64,000 bases of DNA from Adiantum capillus-veneris (lineage: Eukaryota > Streptophyta > Polypodiopsida > Polypodiales > Pteridaceae). The notes beneath the pieces were generated by a model. It was not told the DNA's origin, searched no databases, and was given only the letters and a program-made list of their open reading frames with translations. A program made the translations under genes and the position numbers. The stretch is taken from NCBI GenBank assembly GCA_014529385.2, contig CM043942.1, positions 5,420,501-5,484,500 of the forward strand, in the 5' to 3' direction. This document shows positions 47,227-59,841 of this stretch, piece by piece (positions within the stretch are counted from its first letter, which is position 1; the number at the start of each line of letters is the position of its first letter).

Positions 47227-48334
47227 AAGATTCCAGCTAAGCAACTACCGTCATAGGTTTATATAACCAGTTTATACTCCTTTTTAGAGGTTCAAAAATG
47301 TTGCTAATCAATCTGTGCCTATCTTAAGATTGCAGGTCACCAGCTTCACAGTCAAACCAACCTATTTATGTCTTTTCAAATTCAAAACCATCAAAATTTG
47401 TACTCATGTATTTCAGCAAAACCAAAAAGTTTTTCCATAATTACCATATCACCTCAAGCTATTTTATCGAGGATAATAATACTGTGAGCTTTTCATTTAG
47501 AGTTTTTCCAAAAAAATTATAGCTTTTGTAATTTTGTGCTTGAAAGTGAAAAATGTTACTTATAAAAGTCAAATTTGGTTTGTGCTTGAAAGTGAAATAT
47601 ATATTGGTGAGACTTATAAAAGTCAGATTTTGTGTAAATATTTTGAAGTTGTATAACACATGTGTGCATGTGCTATCTACTATGTAATTCATGCACTAAA
47701 GTAAACGACACCTATGATTTACAAGCTATAAAAGGAAATATTAGGCATCTCATAATTTAACAAAAACATTGGAAAGATTCCAGCTAAGCAACTACCGTCA
47801 TAGGTTTATATAACCAGTTTATACTCCTTTTTAGAGGTTCAAAAATGTTGCTAATCAATCTGTGCCTATCTTAAGATTGCAGGTCACCAGCTTCACAGTC
47901 AAACCAACCTATTTATGTCTTTTTAAATTCAAAACCATCAAAATTTGTACTCAGGTATTTCAGCAAAACCAAAAAGTTTTTCCATAATTACCATATCACC
48001 TCAAGCTATTTTATCGAGGATAATAATACTGTGAGCTTTTCATTTAGAGTTTTTCCAAAAAAATTATAGCTTTTGTAATTTTGTGCTTGAAAGTGAAAAA
48101 TGCATTGATGTTACTTATAAAAGTCAAATTTGGTTTGTGCTTGAAAGTGAAATATATATTGGTGCGACTTATAAATAAAAGTCAGATTTTGTGTAAATAT
48201 TTTGAAGTTGTATAACACATGTGTGCATGTGCTATCTACTATGTAATTCATGCACTAAAGTAAATGACACCTATGATTTACAAGCTATAAAAGGAAATAT
48301 TAGGCATCTCATAATTTAACAAAAACATTGGAAA
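47227..48334 (+). repeat. Tandem duplication, unit about 547 bp
   Basis: 47227-47773 and 47774-48334 match nearly base for base (starting AAGATTCCAGCTAAGC, ending ACAAAAACATTGGA), with two small indels near 48100 and 48175. No coding frame. Confidence 0.92.
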
Positions 48335-51300
48335 CCATGTTTTCACTACTTGTTTGAATGATACACAAGCAATGTAAACTTCAGATATAAGGAACGGAAC
48401 TATTTATTAAAAACAATGATTGGATGATATACAACTTGTTGAGACCTTTGAGGTGAGAAATACTTATAATCTGGCATGTATAATCCTCTTGTGTAGATTT
48501 ATGGTCCCACAAAGAAAAAAGAATTAAACATTTCTACTTGCAGCAACTCATGGGGACAAGGACTTCAGACAATGGCATCACCTTGACTGCTCCTAAAGAT
48601 TTCTCAAAATCTTGGCACATTCTAAATAATGAACCATGTAACAACAATTTTCCTTTTCTGGTGCAAATATGCTATATGTTTCTCTAACTAAGCAAAATAT
48701 TTTTGACACTCACACACCAAACCTGGGTGACTACATCTTTAAACAAACTTAACAGGAGTAATGGCATTTGGGGATATGCCCTATTATTGCACATGTTCAT
48801 AACACTCTAAAGTTGCCTTGGCAAAGCTAACAAGAGTAGTGGCACTTGGCAATATGCCGTATTATTACATGCATGCAAAACTCTTGGGGGAGTTACGTGG
48901 GTTCAACATTGGGGATTATTTTATTCTTTAATTTTTTACATTTTTACATAAAGAAGGGTGTTGAAAAAATGATCTTAAAAAAAACACTTAAATAGAAAAA
49001 GGGTTCCTTTTATTGGTGAGAAATTCATAGTTAAGGGGTTCTATAAATACTGCTTGAACACATGCGATATATAGGTTTTATATATAGTAAACCCCCTCCC
49101 CGCGGAGAAAAAGCTTTAAAGCTGCCTTGGCAAACCCTTGTGGGTGTTTCCTCCTACAAGATTGGTCTAGGAGAGTCCTTAATTTGGAGACTAGCCCTTT
49201 GCCTCAAATTCCTTCAAAACAACCTAGAATCTTGCTCCCTATTGCCATATCTTACTCGGGCATATCTTTGTGTTGATTATAGCTTCTTGGGAATAATACT
49301 TGTATTGATCGTATCTTCTTGGGCATAATCTTTCAATTATTTCCTAGCTTTGACATATCCTAACGGGATCTTGCTTTTGCTCAACATATCCTACTTGACC
49401 ATGCATTCCAAGAGGTGGCATCCCAAAGAAGGATCTTGTTGTGCTTGCAAAACCAAGCCATATTTGACACACATACATCATTATTAAAACAACAAAACTA
49501 TAACTATTCCCATTGGCATCCAGTGAGCAATATCAAGTACATTTTTCTGGATGCTTCTAAGAAGTGACATTTATTATTTTCAAAAGTTTTCAAAAATTAA
49601 TTATAAAGCTAGCCCTTCCAATGTATATTTTTGTTTAAGTGCAATATAAAAGAACACATTTGGAGAGAATTATATTCTCATTTTGCATTCTCACTAGCTT
49701 ATAGATTTTGACTCTTACTCCTTTTGACTGTTACTCCTTGTGGACATCTCCTACCCAGAAAACTCTATGTCTACTATATCAACATATTTTCTTCGTGGTG
49801 AGAAAAAGCTAAGTGCCAAAAATACCCTCTAGAACTTTCTGCCCTGTAAGTGATAAATCAACTTTTGGGCTTGACAAGTGCACTACACTTTGGCATATAT
49901 GCTTTGTAAGTATGTGTTCTTTTCAACTAACACACTAACATCAATAATACTATGTGTCTACTACATTAATATAGATCCTTCTTCTCAACATGGGATTTTG
50001 CTAAGGTCATAAAAAGACATCATTACTCTTGCACTAGCTAGCACTACTCTAGCGTGATGGAGGGGCCTCATAGCCAGCATGGCATATTCCATTCACCATG
50101 GCACTTATCTAGCCCCCTTCGAAAGTTGCAACCATCACTAGCCCTCATGACATTCACGTGTGTGCTCAAAACTCACGCTAGCAGTGCCACAAAATTAAAC
50201 AACAAATCCTCAAACTTTAAATGTTGCAACCTTGAAGTTCCATTTTTTTTTCTAAAAACTTAGAAAACCTCCGCGTTGGAATTTTTACCCTTAAATAGGC
50301 TAGATTTTACAATAAATTTTGTATTTTTTTTGCCTTCAACTTTAAATTAAGAGGTTATTGTAGGTGGTATTGTGCTAAACCTAGGTTTTTTTTTTGAGCA
50401 CTAACTTAAACTTACACGAGCTTTTAGTCTTAGAAAAAACTCTAGGACTGGTCAACAATTTTTTTTCCTAACTTAAAATTATAAGGGTACACTTAAAATT
50501 CTTTCGGTCAAAATTTGACTCATTTGCTAGTTGTTATACTAAAACTTGTAGGATCTTACCGGTTTTCTTCAAGGACTTTGCAATGTTAGTCGGTTAAGAA
50601 AACACCATAAACTTGTTTTTTTGCAAACACTAGTGCCTCTCATGACCAAAGCAAAATACGAAGGGTTTTATTGGCCTCAATTTTTATAATCAGTGCCAAT
50701 TTCTAACCTCCAAAAATATTGAGGTCCAACACAACAAAGTGCCAATTTCTAGCCTCCAAAAATATTGAGGTTCAACACAACAATTACAGTAATTTTCATT
50801 TTCAATTGAGAGACTTACATTACCAACACAAGTATCTAAGTAATAATTGAATAAAAGTTGGAAGTAACCATTATAAGCTCATACATTAAAAGGGCCTCTT
50901 GCTGAAATTCCAAAGTTCCATAACTAAACAATTATTCACTTGCTGAAAAAAAATTGTGGAACTTCTCGAAATACCATTGAATTTCAAAAATTTACAATAT
51001 ACATATTTGTGTATGTTTAGCTAAAACTTTGTTTGATTTGAAAAGTGGTTTTTCTACTCTGAATCTATGAAAGTAGGCTGCATCACCTGCGGGTCAAATA
51101 TTTCTTGAGACTCACGGGAGACGGTGTTGCAGGAATGGTGTCTAGCTGCATGGCAACGTTCTCCCTTAGCTAGCTGCATGGATGCGTACGGAGCACTTGA
51201 AATTTATCACTGGTCTCCTAATAAGCTTCTCTACATATATAGTGGCTAGCAAAGTGCACAAGATTCATTGTGTAATATGCTTCTTACTTGTTCTCTTGTT

Positions 51301-51526
51301 ACTGCAGCGCACAAGATTGGATGCTTGATAAGCTTGTAGTTAGTAGGGAAATCAACAAGCTAGCAACACTAGTGATGTTGGTCAAAGGTCTGGGAGAAGG
51401 TCTGACTGCAGCAATCACCGCCAATGATGAAATGAATGGGGAGTCAAGCATGTCATCCTCACCTCGCCCTGCGGATGTTTATCCAATATACCCCAACAAG
51501 GCAGCGGATGGAGGCTATTCATCATA
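48335..51526. other. AT-rich intergenic DNA with small duplications
   Basis: No gene recognised. It contains a diverged pair of about 45 bp at 48748 and 48829 (GG[AC]ATATGCC[CG]TATTATT), and a 46-bp tandem duplication at 50692-50737 and 50738-50783. A short frame at 49062-49328 lies in GC-richer sequence that could be an old LTR or exon, but no partner was found. Confidence 0.5.
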
Positions 51527-52609
51527 GGCCCACCAGCTTCAGGAGCTCACAAGCTGTCCACGTGCGCGTAGACAGTCTTTGAGCTTTTCCACTTCATCCT
51601 ACAATTTTGGGTAGGCCATGAACCTTATTGAGCTCTTGCAGTCCTAGAGCCTCATCTTGCAATATGTCAGCATCGTGGCCGACGAGACTGATTACCGTAG
51701 CTTACTGAGATTGGCACAACCCACCTTGGAGAGCTCAAAACGTACCCGTCTGTGCACGTGAGCTCAGTTTGTCTTATAATTTTGGAGAAATACGTCACCA
51801 GCTAATTGGCACAACCCACTTAAGAGAGCTCACAGTCTGTCCGCCCGTGCGCGGACGGGTTGTGAGCTCTTGCAGTTTGTCTTGCAATTTTGACGAAATA
51901 CATCATTTGATTATTTGTGTAAGCTCTTCCATCAATTTTGAGTTTGATACCTTCATTATTTCTTTGACCAAGCTAAGCTCGTCCATAAATTTTTAGTTCG
52001 ATACCTAGTGATATCGTCTTGTAGCCAATGTCTTTCGTGCTACTTTTTTAATTGGTTTTTTGTTAGAAGAATCTTTGAGGTCTCTTGAAAGTGCTTCAAA
52101 ATTTAAAAACAGTCCTCTTTTATCAGCTCACAGGCCGTCCATGGGCACGCAAATGATTTGTGAGCTCATGTTGTATAAAAATTTGAAAGACAATTTGTTT
52201 TGAATAAAGTCTTGAATACCATTTTTGGAGTTCAACATGTGTGGGATACATCTTTGTGGTCTCTTGACATAGCTCCTATCACATAAAAAATGCTCATCTT
52301 CTACAAGCTTGTCGACCATTTCTGTGCACGCAAATGGTCTATGAGATCTTCTTGTACAAAAATATGAAAGAAAAATGGTTTTGACCCAAGTCTTGCTGTA
52401 AATTTTTTTAGTTCAACATATGTGGGATACATCTATCTAGTCTTTGACACTGCTTCTATGACATTAAACATGATATCCTTCTACCACTCATAGATTGTTT
52501 GTGTGAAAGCAGACAATTTGTGAGATCTAGTCATATGAAGATTTTAAAACCAAGGGTTTATGGTGTACAAAAAATTTGGACCCAAGTCTTGGATACCGAC
52601 GTTTCTTAA
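51527..52609 (+). repeat. Degenerate tandem array with palindromic segments, period about 182 bp in its right part
   Basis: Palindrome-like segments framed by GAGCTCACA and TGTGAGCTC recur near 51543, 51725, 51827, 52127, 52299 and 52485. The last three are spaced about 180 bp and share downstream words (AGTTCAACATNTGTGGGATACA, AAGTCTTG). The best palindrome is 51827-51872. The array resumes at 53951 after the TTAA-flanked element. Confidence 0.7.
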
Positions 52610-53946
52610 CACTAGAATGGTAACATGACACTTTTATGTCCTTGGACACTTTTGTGTCCTATTAAGTGACCATTTTGCTTGAATTATTTGAAGAGTATGA
52701 AAATGAATTTCTAGGTGCTATATATCCACAAAGTTGCCTTATGAGCTGAAAAAAACTTAGCATTTTTTTTTGAGTATCGATCTCACCATTAACCTTACTC
52801 TTGCACAACATTTTTGAACCTAAACTGTGTGAAAAAACGGGTCCTGCTTTTGTTTTTTTTTCAATTTTTGGCAACTATACCACTCTAAACTTCATGTTTG
52901 TGAGGTTTAGATGGCTAGAGGTTAGGCCTTCATAGTTCTCAACATGTTTTGATGCTTGTAGGGAGAGCTAAGTGTTAAAATTGAAAGTTATGACCAATTT
53001 ACAAGAATTGCATAATCATGTTTTTTTTGGCCAAAATTAGCACTTTTGTGATTTTTTTGGTGGCTTTCTTGATATCCAAATTCAATTTTGATGGTGTAAG
53101 TGTAATGTATAACATAAAGCTAATCTTCCTTGAGTTTGGGGGACCTAATATGCTATATAGCATAGTATATGATGATGGTTGAGTTTTTTGATTGTTGAAG
53201 AATACGATACATTTTAGAGTAGCAAGTATAACTTTCTCAATATTGCTAGTTTCTTAGGCCAATTGTGTGTATTTTGTAGGTAGTGACCATATCTAATCAT
53301 AAACTACAAACTTGGCCAGATATTGAGTAATTTCTATGGGTTTCTAGAGGTCATAATGCTAAACCCAAGTTTTTCATGTTTGCTGTATTTAGCACTTTAT
53401 AATTGCCCCCAAGGTTCCAATTGTAAGAGATCCATTATCCTTTTGACATGCTCCATGGCTCCTTTTGAATCTAGAGGCCCAAAGGGAACTAAGAAAACAT
53501 GTATATAGTATCTGTATTGAGCGTGACTATAGAAACTTTGATGATAGGTCCGCAGAATGGCAAAAATGCAACTTTTTTGTACCTATTTTTTTTCCCAAAA
53601 AAAAATGGTGAGGTAAAAGCAACCATATGTTTTGGTCACCAACCCATTGAAGTTAACGGGGCATTTTATCTCATGTCCTACAAAAATCTCCACTCTTATT
53701 TATATGCAATCAACTGTAAGAAATTGCTGTTTTGGGCAAAATGCACTGGTCCATCAACTTTGGAGGCTTGTAGTGACCAAGGGATGAGAAAAATTACAAG
53801 TTTCTCATTTTTTCCATATGTAGTAGTTATTGAACTATAAGCTCATGAAGGATTTTTCAAAATGAGTGGATCTACTATGGTTTTGGAAAATTTTCCCAAA
53901 ACCCTGAAAGGACACTTTTATGTCCTGTTAGGTTACCATTCTAGTG
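52610..53946. mobile_element. Non-autonomous DNA element with TIRs and TTAA target duplication
   Basis: The left end CACTAGAATGGTAAC (52610-52624) and its exact reverse complement at 53932-53946 are flanked by TTAA on both sides (52606-52609, 53947-53950). Subterminal GACACTTTTATGTCC occurs near both ends in the same orientation. Flanking halves rejoin to match neighbouring array units that lack the element. Length is 1337 bp, with no transposase frame. Family unassigned. Confidence 0.75.
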
Positions 53947-53950
53947 TTAA

Positions 53951-55189
53951 GCTCAACGCTCATGCAATGATCTCTTGAGAGTGCTCCTACGCAGTAAAAA
54001 ATGCTCTTTTTCTAAAAGAACACTTGTACTATGAATATTCAAAGCCAAATGGTTCCTACTTTGGAAATAGTGGTAAGCAAGTCTTGTTCACCATGTCATG
54101 AGCTCATCAAACAATATGCACACACTAAAAATCCATGATTTTTACATGCTTAAAAAATTCTAAAGATATTTTGACCAATTTCTCTCATGTTGCTTATGAA
54201 AAGGCTATTCTTGTATGAGCCCAAGATGTAGATTCCAAGTAGCCTCGTTACCTTTTTGTTAAAAAGTGTTTCGAGCAGTACGAGATCAACAATGCTCCTG
54301 TGAATAGTTGTGTCTTTTCTATGCACGTTCTATGGCAAATGCAAAGGAAGCCCTGAATATAAACTCTTGGGGATAATCTCTCTTGAAAGTGTAGTTGAAC
54401 TAGGATGCAAATTTTGCTAACTAATGTAGCATATAGATGTTCTTTTTGCTAACTAATGTAGCATATAGATGTTCTTATTTAGAACGTATTAATATCCTCT
54501 AGAGTTTTCAAGATACATGCTTGATCTTTGATATACATTCCATCTGTAGTAGAACTGTTATGTACAGCTTTTGCTTTTTTTTGAAATCTAACTCAATCCC
54601 CAAGTGCACACTTGCCATTATTAGTCAAAATCCTGCACATAACCCCCAAGCATGTGCTTAGCTATAATATGTTTGTGTTGCACCTTCATGCATCATAGCT
54701 TAACAATTGGCATCTTTGTAAGTGTTGGGAGTTGTCATAGAGAGACAAATACAAAGCCTGTCAATATCACATGTAAGAAGCATTGATAGACTATATATCG
54801 ATGCTATAACAATAGTGAAAATTAATTGTAGTGGAAGTATTTCTAATAAATAAAATGGTTTTTAAAGCAAAATGATCAAAAAAGAAAGGCGAAGATTTTT
54901 TCTTGGTCTTGAAGTAGGGTAAAGGCATACAAGTCAATTTTGTGCTCTTTAGGATAATGGTGTCAAATGTGCATGCTCTCTTTGTTGAACATGAACTGTA
55001 TATGTGAGAGGGTAAACATTGGGTACAAGGAGAAGCAATAAATAATAAAGAGTTCATATTTCTTGTATGGGTTGTGAATTTTTTAAATTATGTTTACCAC
55101 TCTCTAGGATATTTGATTAATTAGATAGTTTCAGTAACGGTATGTCACATGAGACAAAATTCCACATGCCATCTGGGTGTAGACTTATC
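53951..55189. other. Array remainder and AT-rich intergenic DNA
   Basis: The first 150 or so bases continue the repeat array (GCTCAACGCTCATGCAATGA, AAAAAATGCTC). Further on there is a 31-bp tandem duplication near 54416-54477 (CTAACTAATGTAGCATATAG). No gene recognised. Confidence 0.5.
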
Positions 55190-55191
55190 AT

Positions 55192-55192
55192 T

Positions 55193-55268
<76 letters not shown>
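55192..55268 (+). repeat. Compound (GT)n(GA)n microsatellite
   Basis: A GT tract passes directly into a GA tract, the same order as at 6584 and 58452. Confidence 0.92.
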
Positions 55269-55271
<3 letters not shown>

Positions 55272-56060
55272 CACTTTTGTGCATCTTGCTAGAGGAGAGT
55301 AATGAGAAACAAAGAGTGTAGATAGAAACCCAAAAAAAAAAATCCATACCCTTTATCTTATAGCTAACAATAACCACCCCCCTCCTTGATTTTTGGGTAC
55401 TTATCTCCATAGTCAATAATGCCTAGTGTGTGACCCGAAGAACATAAATCAAACCCACACTATAGAAGAAGAGCTTGGTTGTGAATTTGACACAACAAAG
55501 GAATCATTAAGTTACTGCAGGTTGTGGAGTCAAATTATTTCTCCTTCAAAGTCGGTAGATGCACAGGAAGTTATAATCTTTGAATCTTGTTATTTTTCCC
55601 TTGCTTAGTGTGAAGGAGGTAGCATGTTGTCTTGTAGATCTTAATCCAACAAAGCCTCTTAAGAAACTCTTACAATAATGTTTTGTGGAATTTGATTACT
55701 AATCACAGTCAGTATTATCTTGGTGCTAATTCCTTGTATGTGTCAATATCTACTTTTTGTATAGGAGTCATCATAGAGGGTACATTCGGGGTGTTGGCTT
55801 AAATCCAAATGTGTCATGTTTAACAATTGTTGCTCCATTTAGCTCAATGTTTAGTTTATCACAAGGATTTCTTCAATGGATAATTATTTTTGAAATGCAT
55901 TTCTTATAAATGCACACACGTCTCCATACATATTTTGATTCAAACGATCTAAAATGGATTCTACCAAGGTGTGCTATAATTGAAAACTAGCACCATGTCA
56001 AAAAAGCTCTAAACTGTCTTTAAAAGCTCTAAATTATAAGCTCACAAAAAAAACACACTC
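55269..56060. other. Intergenic, nothing recognised
   Basis: AT-rich, only short frames. Confidence 0.5.
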
Positions 56061-57065
56061 TATTTTATCCAATGAGGTTTAAACAACTTAATGAGGTAAC
56101 CAATTAAGTAGTGATAGGATCATATACCCTGTTACACTTGCTGGTTTCATTTTTTATCTTTTCATTAGCCTTGCAAATTATCTTATAATATTACTTACCA
56201 AATCTGCAATTACAATCAAATAGGTGAGATATTAAATCAGATCATCTCATTTATACAAGTCTCTCGTCATCAATAGTTTGATTGTCAATCCAAAAACCTA
56301 TGAGGTTTTCAATTGAAACCATATCATAATCAATAGTTCCCATTCTGGCATATAAAACATAGAGTAAAAAAGGATTATTGCTAATTGGTTTAGTTACCAA
56401 ATTCTTGCATCTCCTACTACAGCTGAAGTTAAACTTCTATGAGTTGTATATAAAAGATGATTTTAGAGGACTCAATAAGATCCATTAGTCACAAGATCTG
56501 CCTATCCAAAGCATTTCCAGCAAAATTTCTGGTTAGGTACTTTAGCAAACCAGATAGATTTCCTATTACCAAAACCCTTCATGCTGTTTTTATCCAATGA
56601 GATCAGATACCATAAACAGGTTACCAATGAGGTATTGATTAGCTCATATACCTTGTTATACTATATGGGTTCTCTTTTTTATAAATATAAAAAAACCTGC
56701 ACATTACCTTACATAGATCACTTTCCAATTTTGCATTCAAAAATCAAAAGGGTGAGATATATCAAATTATGCTAGTCTTTCTCCTCAGTTTGCTAACATA
56801 AGTGAGGTTTTCAATTAAAACCACCTCAAAATCAGAAGTGCCCATTTTGGCATAAGAAGGATAGAGTGAAGAGGGTCATCAATAATTAGATTAGTTTACA
56901 ATTTAATGCATCTCTTACTTAAACATGAAGCGGCTCTTTTGTGAGCTATATGTAAGAGAAGGGAAATAAAAGGCTGATTATAGAGAACTTAGAACATTCA
57001 TCTGTCATACGAGCTACCTGTTCAAGTCATAATGTTCCAGTAAAGGTTCAGATTAGGCGTGGGTT
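56061..57065 (+). repeat. Diverged tandem duplication, unit about 520 bp
   Basis: Around 56068 and 56590 the word TTTTATCCAATGAG starts two parallel series of matching blocks: GGTAACCAAT/GGTTACCAATGAG, CTCATATACC, GTGAGATAT, GAGGTTTTCAATT[GA]AAACCA, CCCAT[TC][CT]TGGCATA and GCATCTC[CT]TACT. Divergence is high, so it is old. Confidence 0.7.
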
Positions 57066-58447
57066 TTTCATTCATAAGCTCATACCAGACCAGCTAATTC
57101 AAGCCAGCCATAGCTAGTGTTAAGGCAAAAGCCATATAAAGAAACCTTCATAAGTTGAGTAGAGTTTCAAGTCCATTCAACCAAGGTGGAGAATATGGGT
57201 CGCACTCTTTTTGAAACAAGTCAAAGGGACATAGATGCCTTTTCCTCTAATAATACAAATATTCAATTCAATGTAATACCACTACAAATGTCACAGATTT
57301 TTAGTATCAAACTGTATTCATATTTTCTCCAATTTTCAACCAAGAACATAGCTGGTCTCCAAATAGTCAAAGCCCTAAGAGGTGTAAGACAAAGTCAAGC
57401 TATACAAGTTCAATCCTTTCAAGATATATCAATCCATCAATTTTCCTCAGAAGACGTTCCTCAGATTAATCCTACCAAAATTTTGATAGTTATAATGATA
57501 TTTGAATAAATCATGCAATAATTTTGGTATCTGAGTACCATATCATGCAACCGACACAACTAATTTCAAAGATTAGTACCTCCTCAACATCTTAGAGAAG
57601 AGAGATAGACATAAGTGCTTTTTCAGCCAAATATCTTGCTTTTATTAATATGAAAGCTTATGTAAGCTCCTGAACTGAGTCAGACCAACATATCTGAACA
57701 CTTTTTAGTTTAATAGAAAGAAAATTGAGTTTTATTCTTAATAGTTTTAAGATGTTTCACAACAGGTTCATTTAATTCAAGTATTTCACCTATGCTTCCA
57801 AAATCAAAGACGGAAAAACAATCATGCTGATACCTCAAAAGTTTCGACAACATTGTTCACACCCATTTCAAAAATTTGATCTCGCAGGCCACGCGGGTTA
57901 AGAGAGGAGCCTACCTTTTCACTCAGTCTCTTACATATTTAAAAAAAAACATAGCCTAGTCAAGCTATACTCAGATGCCCTCAATCTAATCTTAACAATG
58001 TTTAAAACCTGTTGCTCAGAAGCTAAGTGAGCTACTCAGAAAAGTGCTCACCCTTAAGTAGTAGTGCATCTTCCTCCTCTTTTCTGTTGCTGTGGATTTA
58101 AGCCTTCTAAGTCGCAGCCGGTGATTTCTGCCTTGCATAACTAAAGCCGCCTCCTCTGTTGTGTGAGTTTTCTTTTTCCTTCAGTACATCTGCATCATTA
58201 GAGCGATTCAAGTTGGGTCATCTCAAGTGGATAATCACCACCAATATTCACAACTGGGCCTTTTCCCAAGAATAGTTATTATGCTCAGCACCCAAGTTTC
58301 AAGTCATAGCTTAGCTTAGGTTTTGTACCTAGTGCTTTTAAGATCCCATAACACATCTGGTTGAGTTTTGATAGAGCACTTTAGTTAATCTTAAGATATT
58401 AGGTCAATTTCAAAAGCAATTTGTGTTTATTTATTACAAAGAAAAAA

Positions 58448-58451
<4 letters not shown>
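57066..58451. other. Intergenic, one uncertain short frame
   Basis: A 107-residue frame at 57186-57509 (MENMGRTLFETSQRD) has no recognised motif or coding bias and is not called a gene. The rest is AT-rich. Confidence 0.5.
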
Positions 58452-58517
<66 letters not shown>

Positions 58518-58547
58518 TTTGGGTCAATCAAGAATGCCATTTTCCAA

Positions 58548-58633
<86 letters not shown>

Positions 58634-58765
58634 AGACATCTTGCCACACTAGTTGTTACTACATTAAGGAGAGACTAAGTGGTGATTTGCACACACCAAA
58701 CGCGTTTCCGACATTGAAAAAAAGTAGGCCATAAAATCTCAAATAGAGCCATGAGAAAGCAAGAT
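58452..58765 (+). repeat. Dispersed repeat fragment with GT/GA and AT/AG microsatellites
   Basis: (GT)n(GA)n at 58452-58514, then (AT)n(AG)n at about 58553-58630, then about 130 bases matching 6655-6762 (GATTTGCACACACCAAA, AGGCCATAAAATCTCAAATA). It holds a 26-bp insertion relative to the first copy. It ends at the CACTA insertion after AAGCAAGAT. Confidence 0.85.
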
Positions 58766-58779
58766 CACTACAACACTCT

Positions 58780-59080
58780 ATGCACTTTTCAATGCGTAGT
58801 ATTTCGATGCGGAATACCTTTCAATGCGCATTTTTACGCGCATAGCGTGCGTCGATATATGCGTCGATATGTACGTGGCAACACACGTGTCAATGTCGGT
58901 TGAAATGTGCGTAGCAGCCACGTAACTCAACGAGTTATGTGGCAAAATGGTTTCCACGCGTATTTCCACACACGTATCGACACATATATCGATTCTGTTG
59001 AGTTACGTGGCAAAATGCTTTCCATGCGTATTTCCACACACGTATCGACGCATATATCGACGCTCAAAAAATTGGGGGAA
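58780..59080 (+). repeat. CACTA subterminal repeats rich in CG
   Basis: Many short copies of GCGT/ACGC words (CGATATATGCGTCGATATG, CGTATTTCCACACACGTAT) in both orientations. These are typical binding sites for the element's accessory protein (TNPA-like in maize En/Spm). Confidence 0.75.
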
Positions 59081-59179
59081 AAAACCCCACCCGCGTGTAG
59101 GCGGTCATTTTCGCCTGAGCGCACAGATCTAGCCCTTGCTGCTTGGAAACCTGCAGCGTAGGTATTGTTCCCCCTCCCA

Positions 59180-59184
<5 letters not shown>

Positions 59185-59211
<27 letters not shown>

Positions 59212-59243
59212 CCTCAAGCTACATTGTTGTGTGTGTATGTGTA

Positions 59244-59335
<92 letters not shown>

Positions 59336-59368
59336 GGAAATAGAGAAAGATATATATATATATATATA

Positions 59369-59449
<81 letters not shown>

Positions 59450-59503
59450 AAATAGAGATAGCTATGGAGATGGATAGAGAGAGAGATCTAGAGATCTAGA
59501 GAT

Positions 59504-59580
<77 letters not shown>
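59185..59580 (+). repeat. Very long CT/GA microsatellite block inside the CACTA element
   Basis: CT at 59185-59212, then nearly continuous GA from 59248 to 59578, broken by short AT tracts and GATAGAGA/GATCTAGA words. Six-frame open frames here are low-complexity artefacts. Confidence 0.95.
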
Positions 59581-59581
<1 letters not shown>

Positions 59582-59711
59582 GTAGATAGAGAAAGTAGTG
59601 GTGAAAGAGTTAGCTTGGATGCCGACCAATTGTGTGAAAAGGACAGAAACTATCTCTCTCTCCCTCTAGAAGAAACTATGGAACTAAAAGAGGCAAAGGG
59701 GTTTGCATGCT

Positions 59712-59796
59712 ACATGCATTGTCATGTACACCTGGGTGTGCACGTATGTGTGTACATGCATTGTCATGTACACTTGGGTGTGCACGTATGTGTCAC
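59712..59796 (+). repeat. 42-bp tandem duplication in CACTA 5' region
   Basis: TACATGCATTGTCATGTACA with its downstream GGGTGTGCACGTATGTGT occurs twice, starting at 59711 and 59753, with one difference. Confidence 0.88.
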
Positions 59797-59841
59797 CCAT
59801 ATAGGATTTGACCAATAAAAACGAGATTTTAACCTGGTGGT

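Noticed and set aside
49062-49328. Possible gene or LTR in GC-richer patch
   Set aside because: No splice signals, partner LTR or known motif.
52610-53946. piggyBac element
   Set aside because: TTAA flanks fit, but the termini do not start with the CCC typical of piggyBac and no transposase is present.
52610-53946. CACTA element because the ends read CACTAG
   Set aside because: CACTA elements make 3-bp duplications and have longer subterminal arrays; here a 4-bp TTAA fits and an empty site supports it.
51527-54110. CRISPR-like repeat array
   Set aside because: Repeats are degenerate, about 100-180 bp apart, in plant DNA, with no conserved direct repeat and spacer structure.
57186-57509. 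107-residue open frame
   Set aside because: No motif, AT-rich, no neighbouring exon signals.
59136-59455. Arg/Glu-rich open frames in the CACTA 5' region
   Set aside because: Low-complexity artefacts of the GA block.
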